NCBI GenBank assembly: GCA_003154775.1
Contig: PMES01000042.1
Coordinates: forward strand, 1-58,103
Direction: 5' to 3'
From: Acidobacteriota bacterium
Lineage (GTDB): Bacteria > Acidobacteriota > Terriglobia > Acidiferrales > UBA7541
Length of the DNA: 58,103 nt
Shown here: piece after piece, positions 49,344 to 57,796 of the stretch
Layout of the letters: the number at the start of each line of letters is the position of its first letter
Position numbering within the stretch: the first letter of the stretch is position 1
Made by a program: the position numbers and the translations under genes
The notes under the pieces: generated by a model
What the model saw: only the letters and a program-made list of their open reading frames with translations
Database searches by the model: none
What the model was told of the DNA's origin: nothing

Positions 49344-50066
49344 TCAGGACTTCGGCGAGATTGTTCCGAGGCCGCGGTCCGCCTCGTCCGCCATCGCGGT
49401 GTTTGGGTAATCCTTCTTGATCTGTTCGTAGATGGATGTCGCTTGCTTCGGGTCACTCTGACGAAGAATGCCCGCAAGCTCCAGTAGCACGAGAGGTTTC
49501 GGCACCAGGACGGAGCCGGCATTGGAGAGCGCTTGCAAATCTTTCACGGCCTCCTCATTCTTCCCCGTGCGCTCGGCGATGAGGGCTTTCTGGTATTGCG
49601 CGAGAGCCGCAAGTTCCTTGTCCGAGCCTGCATTTAGTTTCTTGAGTTCCTCGGACGCCTGATTCAGGCGATCCAGATCCATCAGGGACAGTGCGGAGTA
49701 GTAGCGCGCCAGCTTGCCGGCATTCGTATGCGGGTATTTCTCGGCAACCACGGTAAGTTTGGCTTCCGCATCCTGGGAACGTCGCGCCTCATCAGCATAA
49801 GTCACTTCGCCCGGAAGCGTAGGCTGGCCGGGAATGGAGAGCGGTGCGTTGTATATCTTCATGGCGTCGTCGAACGCGGCTTGGGCCTGGGCGTTCTGGC
49901 GATCGGAGTAGAACCTCCAGACCAGATAGCCGGAGGCAATCACGATCGCAGCCAGAAGCGCGATGGAGGCAAGGCGCGTATGGGAGAGAACGGCTTCCGC
50001 GCCGTGCTCGAATGTTTCCCGGACTTTGTCCTGTTTCAACTCTTTACGCGAAATGTGTTCGGGCAT
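49344..50066 (-). CDS. YfgM-like TPR membrane protein
   Basis: A 240-residue protein with a cytosolic N-terminus (HISRKELKQDKVRETFEHG), one membrane span (ASIALLAAIVIASGYLVWRFY) at about 33-52 and TPR-like helices to the end. The layout fits the YfgM/TPR_21 family, whose E. coli member acts with the secretion and periplasmic chaperone machinery. The ATG 50066 has GGAGAGCG upstream. It precedes dgt by 2 bases. The identification rests on layout more than on strict motifs. Confidence 0.75.
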   Translation of the reverse strand: MPEHISRKELKQDKVRETFEHGAEAVLSHTRLASIALLAAIVIASGYLVWRFYSDRQNAQAQAAFDDAMKIYNAPLSIPGQPTLPGEVTYADEARRSQDAEAKLTVVAEKYPHTNAGKLARYYSALSLMDLDRLNQASEELKKLNAGSDKELAALAQYQKALIAERTGKNEEAVKDLQALSNAGSVLVPKPLVLLELAGILRQSDPKQATSIYEQIKKDYPNTAMADEADRGLGTISPKS

Positions 50067-50207
50067 GTACGCTCTCCTGCATGATCTCGAAACTTATATC
50101 GTAGCACAACTAAAGAAACAGCCGCCGTTAGACCGCGGAGTAACGCTTGCCGCAAGCGAATGCCGCGTGGACGAATCGCCGCCGGCCGGACATGGTAGGT
50201 TAATAGT

Positions 50208-50741
50208 ATGCAGACGGGTTGCGTTCACTGTGGACAGCAGCACTTGCTGAAAGACGCGGTTGTGGCCAGTCACGATAAGGTGCAATTCCGCTGCACCCGG
50301 TGCGGTCAGATCACCATCGTGGAAGTCAAGCGCCGCGCCGACGAAACCGTGGTCATCTCGCCGATGCCTTCCTTCGCGCGGGCCGACGCTTCCAGCGCAA
50401 GTCTGCAATTGCCTCCCGCCGACGACGGGTTACTTCTGCCGCCGGACGCGAACATCGTGCTCACCATCTCCACCGGCCCCTCGAAGGGCAAGTCCTTCAA
50501 ACTGAAAAATCCGCGCACCGTGATCGGCCGCAAAGGCGCCGACCTGCCCCTCGATGATCCGGAGATTTCCCGCCACCATTGCGTCCTCGAGGTTCGGGAA
50601 CACTCCGTGAACCTCAAGGATCTCGACTCCACTAACGGCACGTTTTTCGAGGACCAGCGGGTGCGCGCGGCGTTCTTGCAGGACGGCGCGGAGTTCCGTG
50701 TCGGCAGCAGCACTGTCCGGGTGAGCTTTCAATCCAAGTAA
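50208..50741 (+). CDS. FHA-domain protein with N-terminal zinc ribbon
   Basis: A 177-residue signalling protein. A four-cysteine zinc ribbon (C5, C8, C29, C32) is followed by a linker and an FHA domain at about 83-175. The phosphothreonine-binding residues are present: G107-R108, S121-R122-x-H124 and N143-G-T145. It should bind a phosphothreonine partner, but no Ser/Thr kinase is in the window. It lies 62 bases before the GT2 gene on the same strand, so it may be co-expressed with the glycosyltransferases. Confidence 0.88.
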   Translation: MQTGCVHCGQQHLLKDAVVASHDKVQFRCTRCGQITIVEVKRRADETVVISPMPSFARADASSASLQLPPADDGLLLPPDANIVLTISTGPSKGKSFKLKNPRTVIGRKGADLPLDDPEISRHHCVLEVREHSVNLKDLDSTNGTFFEDQRVRAAFLQDGAEFRVGSSTVRVSFQSK

Positions 50742-50803
50742 TGTGCAAAGCCTGCGCGGCCTCGTGTGAGATACTGGCCCGGGTGTGACAGCGTGGCGCA
50801 GAG

Positions 50804-51580
50804 ATGAACCCCCTGAGCGTGTGTCTTGTCGTACAAAATGAGCAGGAAAATTTGCCGCGGGTGCTGCAATCCGTGCAGGGTATTGCCGACGAAATCGTCG
50901 TTGTGGACGGCGGCAGCACGGATCGCACCCAGGAAATCGCTCGCGAATATGGCGCCAGGGTGTTCTTCCGGGCGTTCACCAACCATGCCGACCAGAAAAA
51001 CTATGCCGCCTCCCTGGCTTCGCAAAACTGGATTTTCCTCCTGGATGCTGACGAAGAGTTGAGCGAAGAGCTGATAGAATCGGTGCGCGGATGGAAAAAG
51101 CAGCCGCCCCAGTTTGATGTTTACGAGATGCCGCGGCTGACCTGGTATCTGGGCGCTTGGATCCATCACTCGCGCTGGTATCCGGACTGGCAGCGCCGCA
51201 TCTACCGCCGCGATAAAGCCAGCTTCTCGGGCGTGATTCATTCCGCTCTGCGCTTTGAAGGCAAGATTGGCCGGTTGCGTGGCAACCTCCTGCATTATAC
51301 GGTCCGCACTTTCCCGGAACACGAAGCCAAACTCGAGAAATACACCACGGCTATTGCCAAGGAGATGTTCGATCAAGGAAGGCGCAATTGGCGCGCCGCC
51401 ATGTGGCTGGCCACCCCTTGGAGCTGGATACGCCATTTTTTCCTGGGGGCTGGGTTCCTGGACGGTTATCGCGGCGCGGTAATTTCGCAGATGGCCGCGC
51501 GCGGCGTGCGCTTGAAATTCGCGAAACTGGGAGCCTTGGTCCAGGCCGAAAAGAAAAAAACTTCGCACGGTGCCGGATGA
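50804..51580 (+). CDS. Glycosyltransferase family 2 (WaaE/KdtX-like)
   Basis: A 258-residue GT-A glycosyltransferase. LSVCLVVQNEQENLPRVLQSV, the nucleotide-sugar motif IVVVDGGSTDRTQEIA and the metal site FLLDADEELSEE are typical. DKASFSGVIHSALRFEG and the C-terminal RRNWRAAMWLATPWSWIRHFFLG resemble WaaE-like enzymes that modify the lipopolysaccharide inner core. Its stop overlaps the start of a GT4 gene (ATGA). A role in lipopolysaccharide or a related surface glycan is inferred from family and context. Confidence 0.88.
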   Translation: MNPLSVCLVVQNEQENLPRVLQSVQGIADEIVVVDGGSTDRTQEIAREYGARVFFRAFTNHADQKNYAASLASQNWIFLLDADEELSEELIESVRGWKKQPPQFDVYEMPRLTWYLGAWIHHSRWYPDWQRRIYRRDKASFSGVIHSALRFEGKIGRLRGNLLHYTVRTFPEHEAKLEKYTTAIAKEMFDQGRRNWRAAMWLATPWSWIRHFFLGAGFLDGYRGAVISQMAARGVRLKFAKLGALVQAEKKKTSHGAG

Positions 51581-52680
51581 TTCCCCTGATTGTGGACTTG
51601 GAGACCGAATGGCGCGGGGGGCAGAGCCAGGCCCTGCTGCTCCTGAAGGGATTGTATGAACGCGGCCATCCGGCGGAGCTTCTCACTGCAAGGGGATCCC
51701 CTCTCGGCCGTCGCGCCAGGAGGGCGGGAATCTATGTGCACGAAGTGTCTCCGGCAATGCTGCGCTTGGCGGCGGCACGCAGGATTCGCGCGCTCTTGAG
51801 CGACGGCAGATTCGATTTGCTCCATGCAAACGAAGCCCATGCCTTGACCGCGGCCTGGTTGGCGGGGGCGCACAGGCAGTTGCCGTTTCTGTCCTCTCGG
51901 CGGATCGGTTTTCCGTTGCAGCGCAATTGGATATCGAGGGCGAGATTCCGGGCCCTGGATCGCTTTGTGGCCAATAGTAAAGACGTTGCACGCAGTCTTG
52001 TCGAAAGCGGATTTCCGGCGGACCGCATCGCCATCGTCAATGAAGGCGTGGAAATCCCAGAGCGTGTTTCCACCGAACAACGAAACGCTGCGCGAAAACG
52101 TTGGGGCGTGGCGCAGGGCGAGTTCCTCTTCGGTTGCGCCAGTGCATTTGTGCCGGAAAAGGGTCAGCGGTATGTGGTCGAGGCCCTCCGTATCGTAAGG
52201 GAAAAATTCCCAAACACGCGTGTTTTGCTCGCCGGCGAAGGAAGTTGCCTCGGCGACGTGCGGCATCTTGCGGCACGCCTGGATTTACAGCAGGCCGTCC
52301 TCCTGCCGGGATTTGTCACGGACATGCCAGAGTTCTATGCGGCCCTGGACGCTTTCGTGTTTCCATCGGAGTTCGAGGGCTTGGGAACGGCGCTGCAAGC
52401 CGCGATGGCCTATGGTTTGCCGGTGATTTCCACGACAAGAGGCGCCCTCGGCGAAGTGGTGGAGGACGGTCGGACGGCAATCGTGGCGGAGCCAGACGCA
52501 TCGAGCTTTGCCACGGCTATGGCGGGACTCATGGCTGACGCCGGGCTGCAAAAACGGCTCGGCGAGGCGGGACGCATCGAAGTCATTGAGCGTTTTTCAG
52601 CGGATCGCATGGTTGCGAACACGCTTGCTGTATACGCGGAGCTCTCAGGCACAGCCGCCATCGCGCCGGCACAAACCTAA
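51577..52680 (+). CDS. Glycosyltransferase family 4
   Basis: A 367-residue GT-B glycosyltransferase. The acceptor half starts IPLIVDLETEWRGGQSQALLLLKGLYERGH. The donor half has FGCASAFVPEKGQRYVVEA, ARLDLQQAVLLPGFVTDMPEFYAALDAF, and the retaining-enzyme motif FPSEFEGLGTALQAAMAYGLPVIS, in which FEG-x7-E is modified to FEGLGTALQAA (the usual second Glu is Gln). The ATG 51577 overlaps the GT2 stop. It probably adds a sugar to the same surface glycan. The next gene, galE, converges with it across a family B repeat. Confidence 0.88.
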   Translation: MIPLIVDLETEWRGGQSQALLLLKGLYERGHPAELLTARGSPLGRRARRAGIYVHEVSPAMLRLAAARRIRALLSDGRFDLLHANEAHALTAAWLAGAHRQLPFLSSRRIGFPLQRNWISRARFRALDRFVANSKDVARSLVESGFPADRIAIVNEGVEIPERVSTEQRNAARKRWGVAQGEFLFGCASAFVPEKGQRYVVEALRIVREKFPNTRVLLAGEGSCLGDVRHLAARLDLQQAVLLPGFVTDMPEFYAALDAFVFPSEFEGLGTALQAAMAYGLPVISTTRGALGEVVEDGRTAIVAEPDASSFATAMAGLMADAGLQKRLGEAGRIEVIERFSADRMVANTLAVYAELSGTAAIAPAQT

Positions 52681-52726
52681 CCTGAAATCCCAAGTTGAAT
52701 ATTCCCCCATCATCCACTAACCAAAA

Positions 52727-52805
52727 TCTGTCATTCCGACCGGAGGGACGGCGGTTTTGGCCGTCCCGGAGCGGAGGAATCCCTCTTCAAGTTCGAATTT
52801 CAGGG
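52727..52805. repeat. Dispersed repeat family B, copy 2
   Basis: It shares TCTGTCATTCCGACCGGAGG and the hairpin GGGACGGC / GCCGTCCC with copy 1 at 35.7 kb, but lacks the first and third hairpins of that copy. The loop differs (GGTTTTG here, GCTTTTT there). It also sits between convergent genes, here the GT4 gene and galE. Confidence 0.75.
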
Positions 52806-52855
52806 CTAATCCACGAATCCCTCGCGGGATCCTAAACCTGGAAACTGCCCCTGCA

Positions 52856-53836
52856 TTATTCCGGATAACCCTTGGGAAACTTGCGCCGCCAGTCCCACGC
52901 CGATTGCACGATTTCTTCCAGCGAAGAGTGCTTGGCCTCCCAGCCCAGCACGTGCTTGAGTTTTTCATTGCTGGCAACTAGCACCGCCGGGTCGCCGGGG
53001 CGTCGCGGAGACAGCTTGTGGGGAATTTTGCGCCCGGTGATACGCTCCGCGGTTTTCACCACCTCCAGGTTGGAGAAGCCTCTACTATTGCCCACGTTGA
53101 ACGCTTCTCCCGGAACGCGCTCGATCTCTTCCAGCGCGCGCAAGTGCGAATCCGCAATGTCGATCACGTGGACGTAATCGCGCACGCAGCTTCCGTCCGG
53201 CGTGGGATAGTCGAAGCCGAAAATATCGAGCTGCGCGATGGCTCCCAGGGCCGTGTCCAGCACCCTGGGAATCAGGTGCGTTTCTTCGCGATGGGCTTCG
53301 CCGCGCGCAACGCTGGCGCCCGCGGCATTGAAATAGCGCAATGTCACATACTTCAGCCCGGTATAGGCGCGGTAATCGCCCAAAATTTGCTCGAAGGTCA
53401 GCTTCGATTTGCCGTAGGGATTGATGGGCGCTTTGCGGTGATCCTCGGGGATGGGGACGATTTCAGGCTCGCCATAGGTTGCGGCGGTCGAAGAAAAAAT
53501 AAACTTGTTGACGCTGTGGCGCACCATGGCGTCCAGCAGGTTCACCCCGCAGCCAACGTTTGCCGCATAAAATGTGCTCGGCTCGCGCACTGACTTGGCC
53601 ACCAGCGCTTCCCCGGCAAAATGCATCACCGCATCAATTTTGTGCGAGGAAAAAACCTCATCGATTTGGGAACGAATCGCAAGATCACTTTGGCAGAAGG
53701 TAGCGGCGGGCGGAACGGCGGCGCGGTGGCCCTCCTGGAGATTGTCGAGCGCGATCACTTGATGCCCGCGGGACAACAGCACTTCCGAGCAGATACTCCC
53801 GATATAGCCGGCGGCGCCGGTCACAAGTATGTTCAA
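52856..53836 (-). CDS. galE: UDP-glucose 4-epimerase
   Basis: Extended short-chain dehydrogenase that interconverts UDP-glucose and UDP-galactose (or their N-acetyl forms), supplying galactose for surface glycans. The 326-residue protein has the NAD motif VTGAAGYIGS, the catalytic FSSTAATYG and the Tyr-Lys pair in NPYGKSKLTFEQ, and ends GWRKFPKGY-like. The start is TTG 53836 with GGGAGG nine bases upstream. The genes for GT2 and GT4 enzymes are next to it, in convergent orientation. Confidence 0.95.
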   Translation of the reverse strand: MNILVTGAAGYIGSICSEVLLSRGHQVIALDNLQEGHRAAVPPAATFCQSDLAIRSQIDEVFSSHKIDAVMHFAGEALVAKSVREPSTFYAANVGCGVNLLDAMVRHSVNKFIFSSTAATYGEPEIVPIPEDHRKAPINPYGKSKLTFEQILGDYRAYTGLKYVTLRYFNAAGASVARGEAHREETHLIPRVLDTALGAIAQLDIFGFDYPTPDGSCVRDYVHVIDIADSHLRALEEIERVPGEAFNVGNSRGFSNLEVVKTAERITGRKIPHKLSPRRPGDPAVLVASNEKLKHVLGWEAKHSSLEEIVQSAWDWRRKFPKGYPE

Positions 53837-54072
53837 CGGAAACGCCTCCCTAGAAATGAATAAAGACGCGCAGACAGCTCAAGAAATCATCATCCAGTAT
53901 ACAACCATTCCACTACGGCGAAACGCGACGCATGGAACCTCCAAAAATCACCGCGGAATACTCGGAACCTGTTTCACAAATGCTTTGGGTGGACACGGGT
54001 TCCCAGCCGCTGAGGACCGCATTCCCCCGTCTTCACACAGACTCTCAAGCCCCGGATGCCCCGGGGTCCTCT

Positions 54073-54152
54073 TTGCTTCGTTGCTTCATTGCTTCTGTAC
54101 TTCCTTGCTTCGTTGCTTCTGTACTTCCTTGCTTCGTTGCTTCTGTACTTAG
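54073..54152. repeat. Array of ten 8-base units
   Basis: Plus strand, in register: TTGCTTCG, TTGCTTCA, TTGCTTCT, GTACTTCC, TTGCTTCG, TTGCTTCT, GTACTTCC, TTGCTTCG, TTGCTTCT, GTACTTAG. A 24-base higher-order repeat (TTGCTTCG, TTGCTTCT, GTACTTCC) is visible. It lies in the 462-base gap between galE and the PilZ gene; the first part of that gap (53837-54072) shows no gene. Confidence 0.85.
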
Positions 54153-54176
54153 TGAGATGAGTTTCAGTCGTCCACC

Positions 54177-54221
54177 AAAAAGGGAAAGCGCCGAACGGCT
54201 CCTTCTCGACCCGTTCGGCGC
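54177..54221 (-). terminator. Rho-independent terminator after the GGDEF-PilZ operon
   Basis: A perfect 11-base stem GCGCCGAACGG / CCGTTCGGCGC (54188-54198 and 54211-54221). On the minus strand it is followed by TTTCCCTTTTT. It lies about 80 bases past the PilZ stop and would end the minus-strand transcript. Confidence 0.8.
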
Positions 54222-54298
54222 TCTCTTGCGCTAGTAACTTTCTTCCTTCAAGTATTTTCCGGCAGTTCCCTCCCATCCGCTCGCCAAAATTCGTCAAG

Positions 54299-54616
54299 CT
54301 AATTTGCAGATTCAACTACCCATCGCCCGTGCGGTTCGAGGAACTCCACACCAATCGCATAGCCTTCACCATGGATTGGCTGGCAGTAGGCCACCCGAGC
54401 AGCGGAGCGAAACTCACCTGTGCGCGAGGCAAACACCAGCCGCGCATTCTTGTCCCAGCGCCGGACGCTGACCACCCGTGCACCCTTCGCGCTGACATTT
54501 TCCGTAAACGTTGCTTCCGTGCCGGGAAGCTGGCGATGCCCTTCCAGTACCACGGGGATTTCCATCTGGATCCGGGTTTCCCGGCGGGGATGGGGATGGA
54601 TGTGTCCATGTGCCAT
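54299..54616 (-). CDS. Single PilZ-domain protein (cyclic-di-GMP receptor)
   Basis: A 105-residue PilZ protein. The cyclic-di-GMP contacts RRETR (RxxxR, residues 11-15) and NVSAKG (the [D/N]xSxxG motif) are present, so binding is likely. The His-rich start (MAHGHIHPHP) is unusual. The gene lies 12 bases after the GGDEF gene, so a cyclic-di-GMP producer and a receptor share one transcript. The target process is unknown. Confidence 0.87.
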   Translation of the reverse strand: MAHGHIHPHPRRETRIQMEIPVVLEGHRQLPGTEATFTENVSAKGARVVSVRRWDKNARLVFASRTGEFRSAARVAYCQPIHGEGYAIGVEFLEPHGRWVVESAN

Positions 54617-54628
54617 AGGTCATCCATC

Positions 54629-55969
54629 TCAGAGGCACGCAGCGATGCGTGCAAGCGAATTCATGGCGCTGCCGCGGTGTTTCATGCGATAAAGCGCGCG
54701 GTCCGCGGCGCCCAATAGCTTTTCCGGCGTGTCCCCGTCCTCGGGATACGCGGCGATGCCGGCGCTGACCGACAGGGTAGGATTTTCGGCTTCCGTCGCC
54801 AGCCGCTCGCGAATGCGGGAAGCCACACGCAAAGCAATGTCCCGTGGAGCTTCCGGAAGAACCAGTGCGAACTCGTCGCCACCGTACCGCGCTGCTGTGT
54901 CAATCGCTCGTGAGTGATTCCGCAAAATCTTGCCTAGCCGGACCAGGGAACGGCTGCCCACCAGATGCCCGTAGCGGTCGTTGATGCTTTTCAGGCCGTC
55001 CATGTCCATCAGGACAATGCTGAACGGGCGCTGCGTCCGCCGGGAGCGGTCCAATTCCGATTCGATCACCGCGAGCAGCCGACGGTAATTCGCCAGCCCG
55101 GTGAGTGGATCGCTTACCGCCAGCGTGCGAACCTGATCGAAGAGCCGCGCCTGATCGATCAACGCGCCGCACAGCATGATTGAGTAGCTAGCCACCTTGC
55201 TCAGTTCCGCAAGAAAAAACGGTCCGTCAAAAAGACGCCGGGAGAACAGCGCGGCGATATGGCAGCAGACGTTCAGCAGCGCCACCAGAAACAGCGAATA
55301 ATCGTACAGGGACGCGTCGCTGTCGCTTTTCTTGCCTTGCTGATACCTGCGATAGAAGAAAATCGCCGCAAGCACAAACAAGATGCCGGGCAGCGTTTCC
55401 CAGGGCCGCGAGAAGAGCGCGCCCGCTTTCACAACCGGGGTCGCCGGTGCGGCAATGAACGCGGCACTCGTCACATAAGCGGCCACCGCCACAACGAACA
55501 AAGCCCCGGCAGTCTCCCGGCTCGGTTGGCGCGCTGTTGGAATGAATCGTTCGACAGCCAGTGCCGCCAGCAGCAGTACGGCCAGCAGCGTGCGCCCAAC
55601 CATCCAGCCCATCGGTACGTGCGACAGCGCCACCGGGCCCAGGCGCAACAGATCATTCAATCCAAAGTAGCCCAGCGTCTCGATCATCCCGGACAGCACA
55701 AACCCGAAGGCGAGGATCAGCGCGATGCGATCATGGGTTCCGCGGAAGCGCACCAGCGCATTCGCGGCGTAGCAGAAGCACAGCAGTGAGCCGCCCACTT
55801 CGAGATAAAGATAGGTGTTAGGCGAACCGGAGACGTGGGAGTGCCGCGCGTACAGCACGACACCAACGAAAAAAGCCGCCAGGAGGCTGTACGCAATGGC
55901 AGGCAGATGCCCGCGGTCCTTGCGGAAAAACCCCGTGATTTTGGCCCAATCTCCCAAAACATCCCCCAA
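54629..55969 (-). CDS. Membrane-bound diguanylate cyclase
   Basis: Makes cyclic-di-GMP from two GTP. The 446-residue protein has about eight hydrophobic segments (roughly 20-280) forming a membrane sensor region, then a GGDEF domain. The active site GGDEF is intact at about residue 360, and the inhibitory I-site R-A-I-D lies five residues before it, so product inhibition is expected. SDPLTGLANYRR marks the domain start. The initiation codon is unclear: TTG 55969 or TTG 55957, the second with a better purine-rich site. The sensor signal is unknown. Confidence 0.9.
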   Translation of the reverse strand: MGDVLGDWAKITGFFRKDRGHLPAIAYSLLAAFFVGVVLYARHSHVSGSPNTYLYLEVGGSLLCFCYAANALVRFRGTHDRIALILAFGFVLSGMIETLGYFGLNDLLRLGPVALSHVPMGWMVGRTLLAVLLLAALAVERFIPTARQPSRETAGALFVVAVAAYVTSAAFIAAPATPVVKAGALFSRPWETLPGILFVLAAIFFYRRYQQGKKSDSDASLYDYSLFLVALLNVCCHIAALFSRRLFDGPFFLAELSKVASYSIMLCGALIDQARLFDQVRTLAVSDPLTGLANYRRLLAVIESELDRSRRTQRPFSIVLMDMDGLKSINDRYGHLVGSRSLVRLGKILRNHSRAIDTAARYGGDEFALVLPEAPRDIALRVASRIRERLATEAENPTLSVSAGIAAYPEDGDTPEKLLGAADRALYRMKHRGSAMNSLARIAACL

Positions 55970-56252
55970 ATCCCAAAGAAAACCGGCAATACCGTGGAAA
56001 GCACGTCCAGGCCCTTTTGGAGTCGCCAGGGAATGTTTGTAACTAATTCAAAATAGATGAGTTATTTAGAGCTACGGAAGAAGGCGTCCCGCTTGAGACA
56101 GCACCTGAGACGGCACAAAGGGCCGCCGCAGTTCGGAATTGGCTCACTATCGTGAATGTATCCAGAGAGTTAGCAGAGGTTTAGACAAGATAAGCCCAAA
56201 AGTGTACAAAGTCTCAACCTGAGACTGTCTCAACTTGGGATGAGTCGTCTTT

Positions 56253-56483
56253 TTACGGCTTTGCCGGCCCGGGGAGGTCCCTTGCGGTGACCGCGCTCGC
56301 AAAGTTCTGGCGCTTGTGCGTGCCGTCGCAAAAGGGCGAATTGCTGGAGTGGCCGCAGCGGCAAAGGGAAACGGCTGTCCGTCCGCCCAGCCCGAATGCC
56401 TTTCCTTCCTGATGCACGATCTCGAAATCCCCTTCGATGCGCACCGGGCCGTTATTGAAAACAGTGACTTTCGTGCCTGGCAA
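56253..56483 (-). CDS. CDGSH iron-sulfur domain protein
   Basis: A 76-residue protein with the CDGSH motif: C41-R-C43-G-H-S-S-N-S-P-F-C52-D-G-T-H56, which ligates a 2Fe-2S cluster through three Cys and one His. The start is TTG 56483, five bases after GGAGG; a longer frame to 56549 adds residues with no family likeness. Such small bacterial proteins are thought to act in redox or iron-sulfur handling. It is encoded apart from its neighbours (129 bases after the ThiF-type gene). The 283-base gap that follows toward the cyclase start shows no gene. Confidence 0.85.
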   Translation of the reverse strand: MPGTKVTVFNNGPVRIEGDFEIVHQEGKAFGLGGRTAVSLCRCGHSSNSPFCDGTHKRQNFASAVTARDLPGPAKP

Positions 56484-56611
56484 GGAGTCCTCCGTTCCAC
56501 AAACTGCGAATAGCGACCTGAAAGCGCCTCCACGATATCCGCCAGCCATTGGAAATACAAGCTGCCCCAGGGACGCGGCGCGGTCAGTCTGGAGCGCAGA
56601 AATCGTAATCG

Positions 56612-57796
56612 TCAGTAGCGCGGCACGCTGGGATCCACCTCTGTGGACCAGGACAATATGCCGCCGCGCAGATTAAGCACCTTGCGGAATCCCGCTTTGC
56701 GCAGAAAATCCACCGCTTCGGCCGAGCGCTTCCCGCTCCGGCAATGCGCCACGATCTCATGCGACGAGTCCAGTTCGTGAACGCGCCGCGGCAATTCGCC
56801 CAGTGGTATCAGATGCCCCTTCAAGTTGCAGATCTGGTATTCGTGAGGTTCGCGCACATCCAGAATAAAGATCTCGTCACCGCGATCCAGCCGCTCTTTC
56901 AGCTCGCGTGCCGTAATCTCCGGAACGTGCAAATCCATTTCCGGCTCTTCTTCCCCGCGCACCCCGCAAAACTCGTTGTAGTCAATCAGCTTGTGTATCT
57001 TGCGATGCGAACCACAAATCGCACAGTTCGAGTTCTTGCGCAACTTCAGTTCGCGGAACTTCAGCGTTAGCGCATCGAAAAGCAGCAATCGCCCCACCAG
57101 CGAATCGCCGCGCCCCAGGATCAATTTGATCGTTTCCAGCGCCTGCAAGGAGCCGATGATCCCAGGCAGCACGCCCAGGACTCCGCCTTCGGCGCACGAC
57201 GGCACCAGCCCCGGCGGGGGCGGTGCGGGATACAGGCAGCGGTAGCACGGGCCGTCGGGCATGCCGAACACGGTCGCCTGGCCTTCAAACCGGAAAATCG
57301 AGCCGTACACATTCGGCTTGCCGAGAAGAATACATGCGTCGTTCACCAGATAGCGCGTGGGAAAATTGTCCGTGCCGTCGACGATCACATCATAATCTTT
57401 GAATAGCTCCAGGGCATTCTCGCTGGTGAGCTTCGTTTCGTAGGAGATGATCTCGACGTCGGGATTCAAGTTGCTCAGGCGCGCCTTGGCCGCTTCGGTT
57501 TTGGGCTTGCCCACATCGCTGGTGCCAAAGGTCACCTGCCGCTGCAGGTTGGTGAAATCCACCACATCGAAATCCACCAGCCCGATCTTGCCGATGCCCG
57601 CTGCCGTCAAGTAAAGCCCGAGCGGCGCGCCCAGCCCGCCGATCCCGATCAGCAGGACTTTCGCGCCTTTTAGCTTGAGCTGACCCTCCATGCCAACTTC
57701 CGGCATGATCAGATGTCGGCTATAGCGCAGGATTTCTTCGTTGGTCAGCCTCGCTGCCGGTGGGTGGCCGATCAACGGCTGTGCTTTGGTGGACAT
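56612..57796 (-). CDS. ThiF/MoeB-type adenylyltransferase fused to rhodanese (MoeZ-like)
   Basis: Activates the C-terminal Gly-Gly of a ubiquitin-like sulfur carrier and passes sulfur to it. The 394-residue protein has the ATP-binding motif LLIGIGGLGAPLGLYL, the catalytic region VDGTDNFPTRYLVND, zinc Cys pairs (CYRCLY and CAICG), and a C-terminal rhodanese domain (about 290-394) with the persulfide Cys in VAHCRSGKRSAEA. This fused form serves molybdopterin, thiamine or cysteine routes. No carrier protein gene is adjacent. The ATG 57796 follows GAGGAG. Confidence 0.93.
   Translation of the reverse strand: MSTKAQPLIGHPPAARLTNEEILRYSRHLIMPEVGMEGQLKLKGAKVLLIGIGGLGAPLGLYLTAAGIGKIGLVDFDVVDFTNLQRQVTFGTSDVGKPKTEAAKARLSNLNPDVEIISYETKLTSENALELFKDYDVIVDGTDNFPTRYLVNDACILLGKPNVYGSIFRFEGQATVFGMPDGPCYRCLYPAPPPPGLVPSCAEGGVLGVLPGIIGSLQALETIKLILGRGDSLVGRLLLFDALTLKFRELKLRKNSNCAICGSHRKIHKLIDYNEFCGVRGEEEPEMDLHVPEITARELKERLDRGDEIFILDVREPHEYQICNLKGHLIPLGELPRRVHELDSSHEIVAHCRSGKRSAEAVDFLRKAGFRKVLNLRGGILSWSTEVDPSVPRY

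Noticed and set aside
53829-54152. A 107-residue frame with repeated Cys/Leu-rich peptides (LLRCFCTS)
   Set aside because: The peptide repetition comes from the 8-base array at 54073-54152; there is no ribosome binding site, and the frame begins inside the galE start region.
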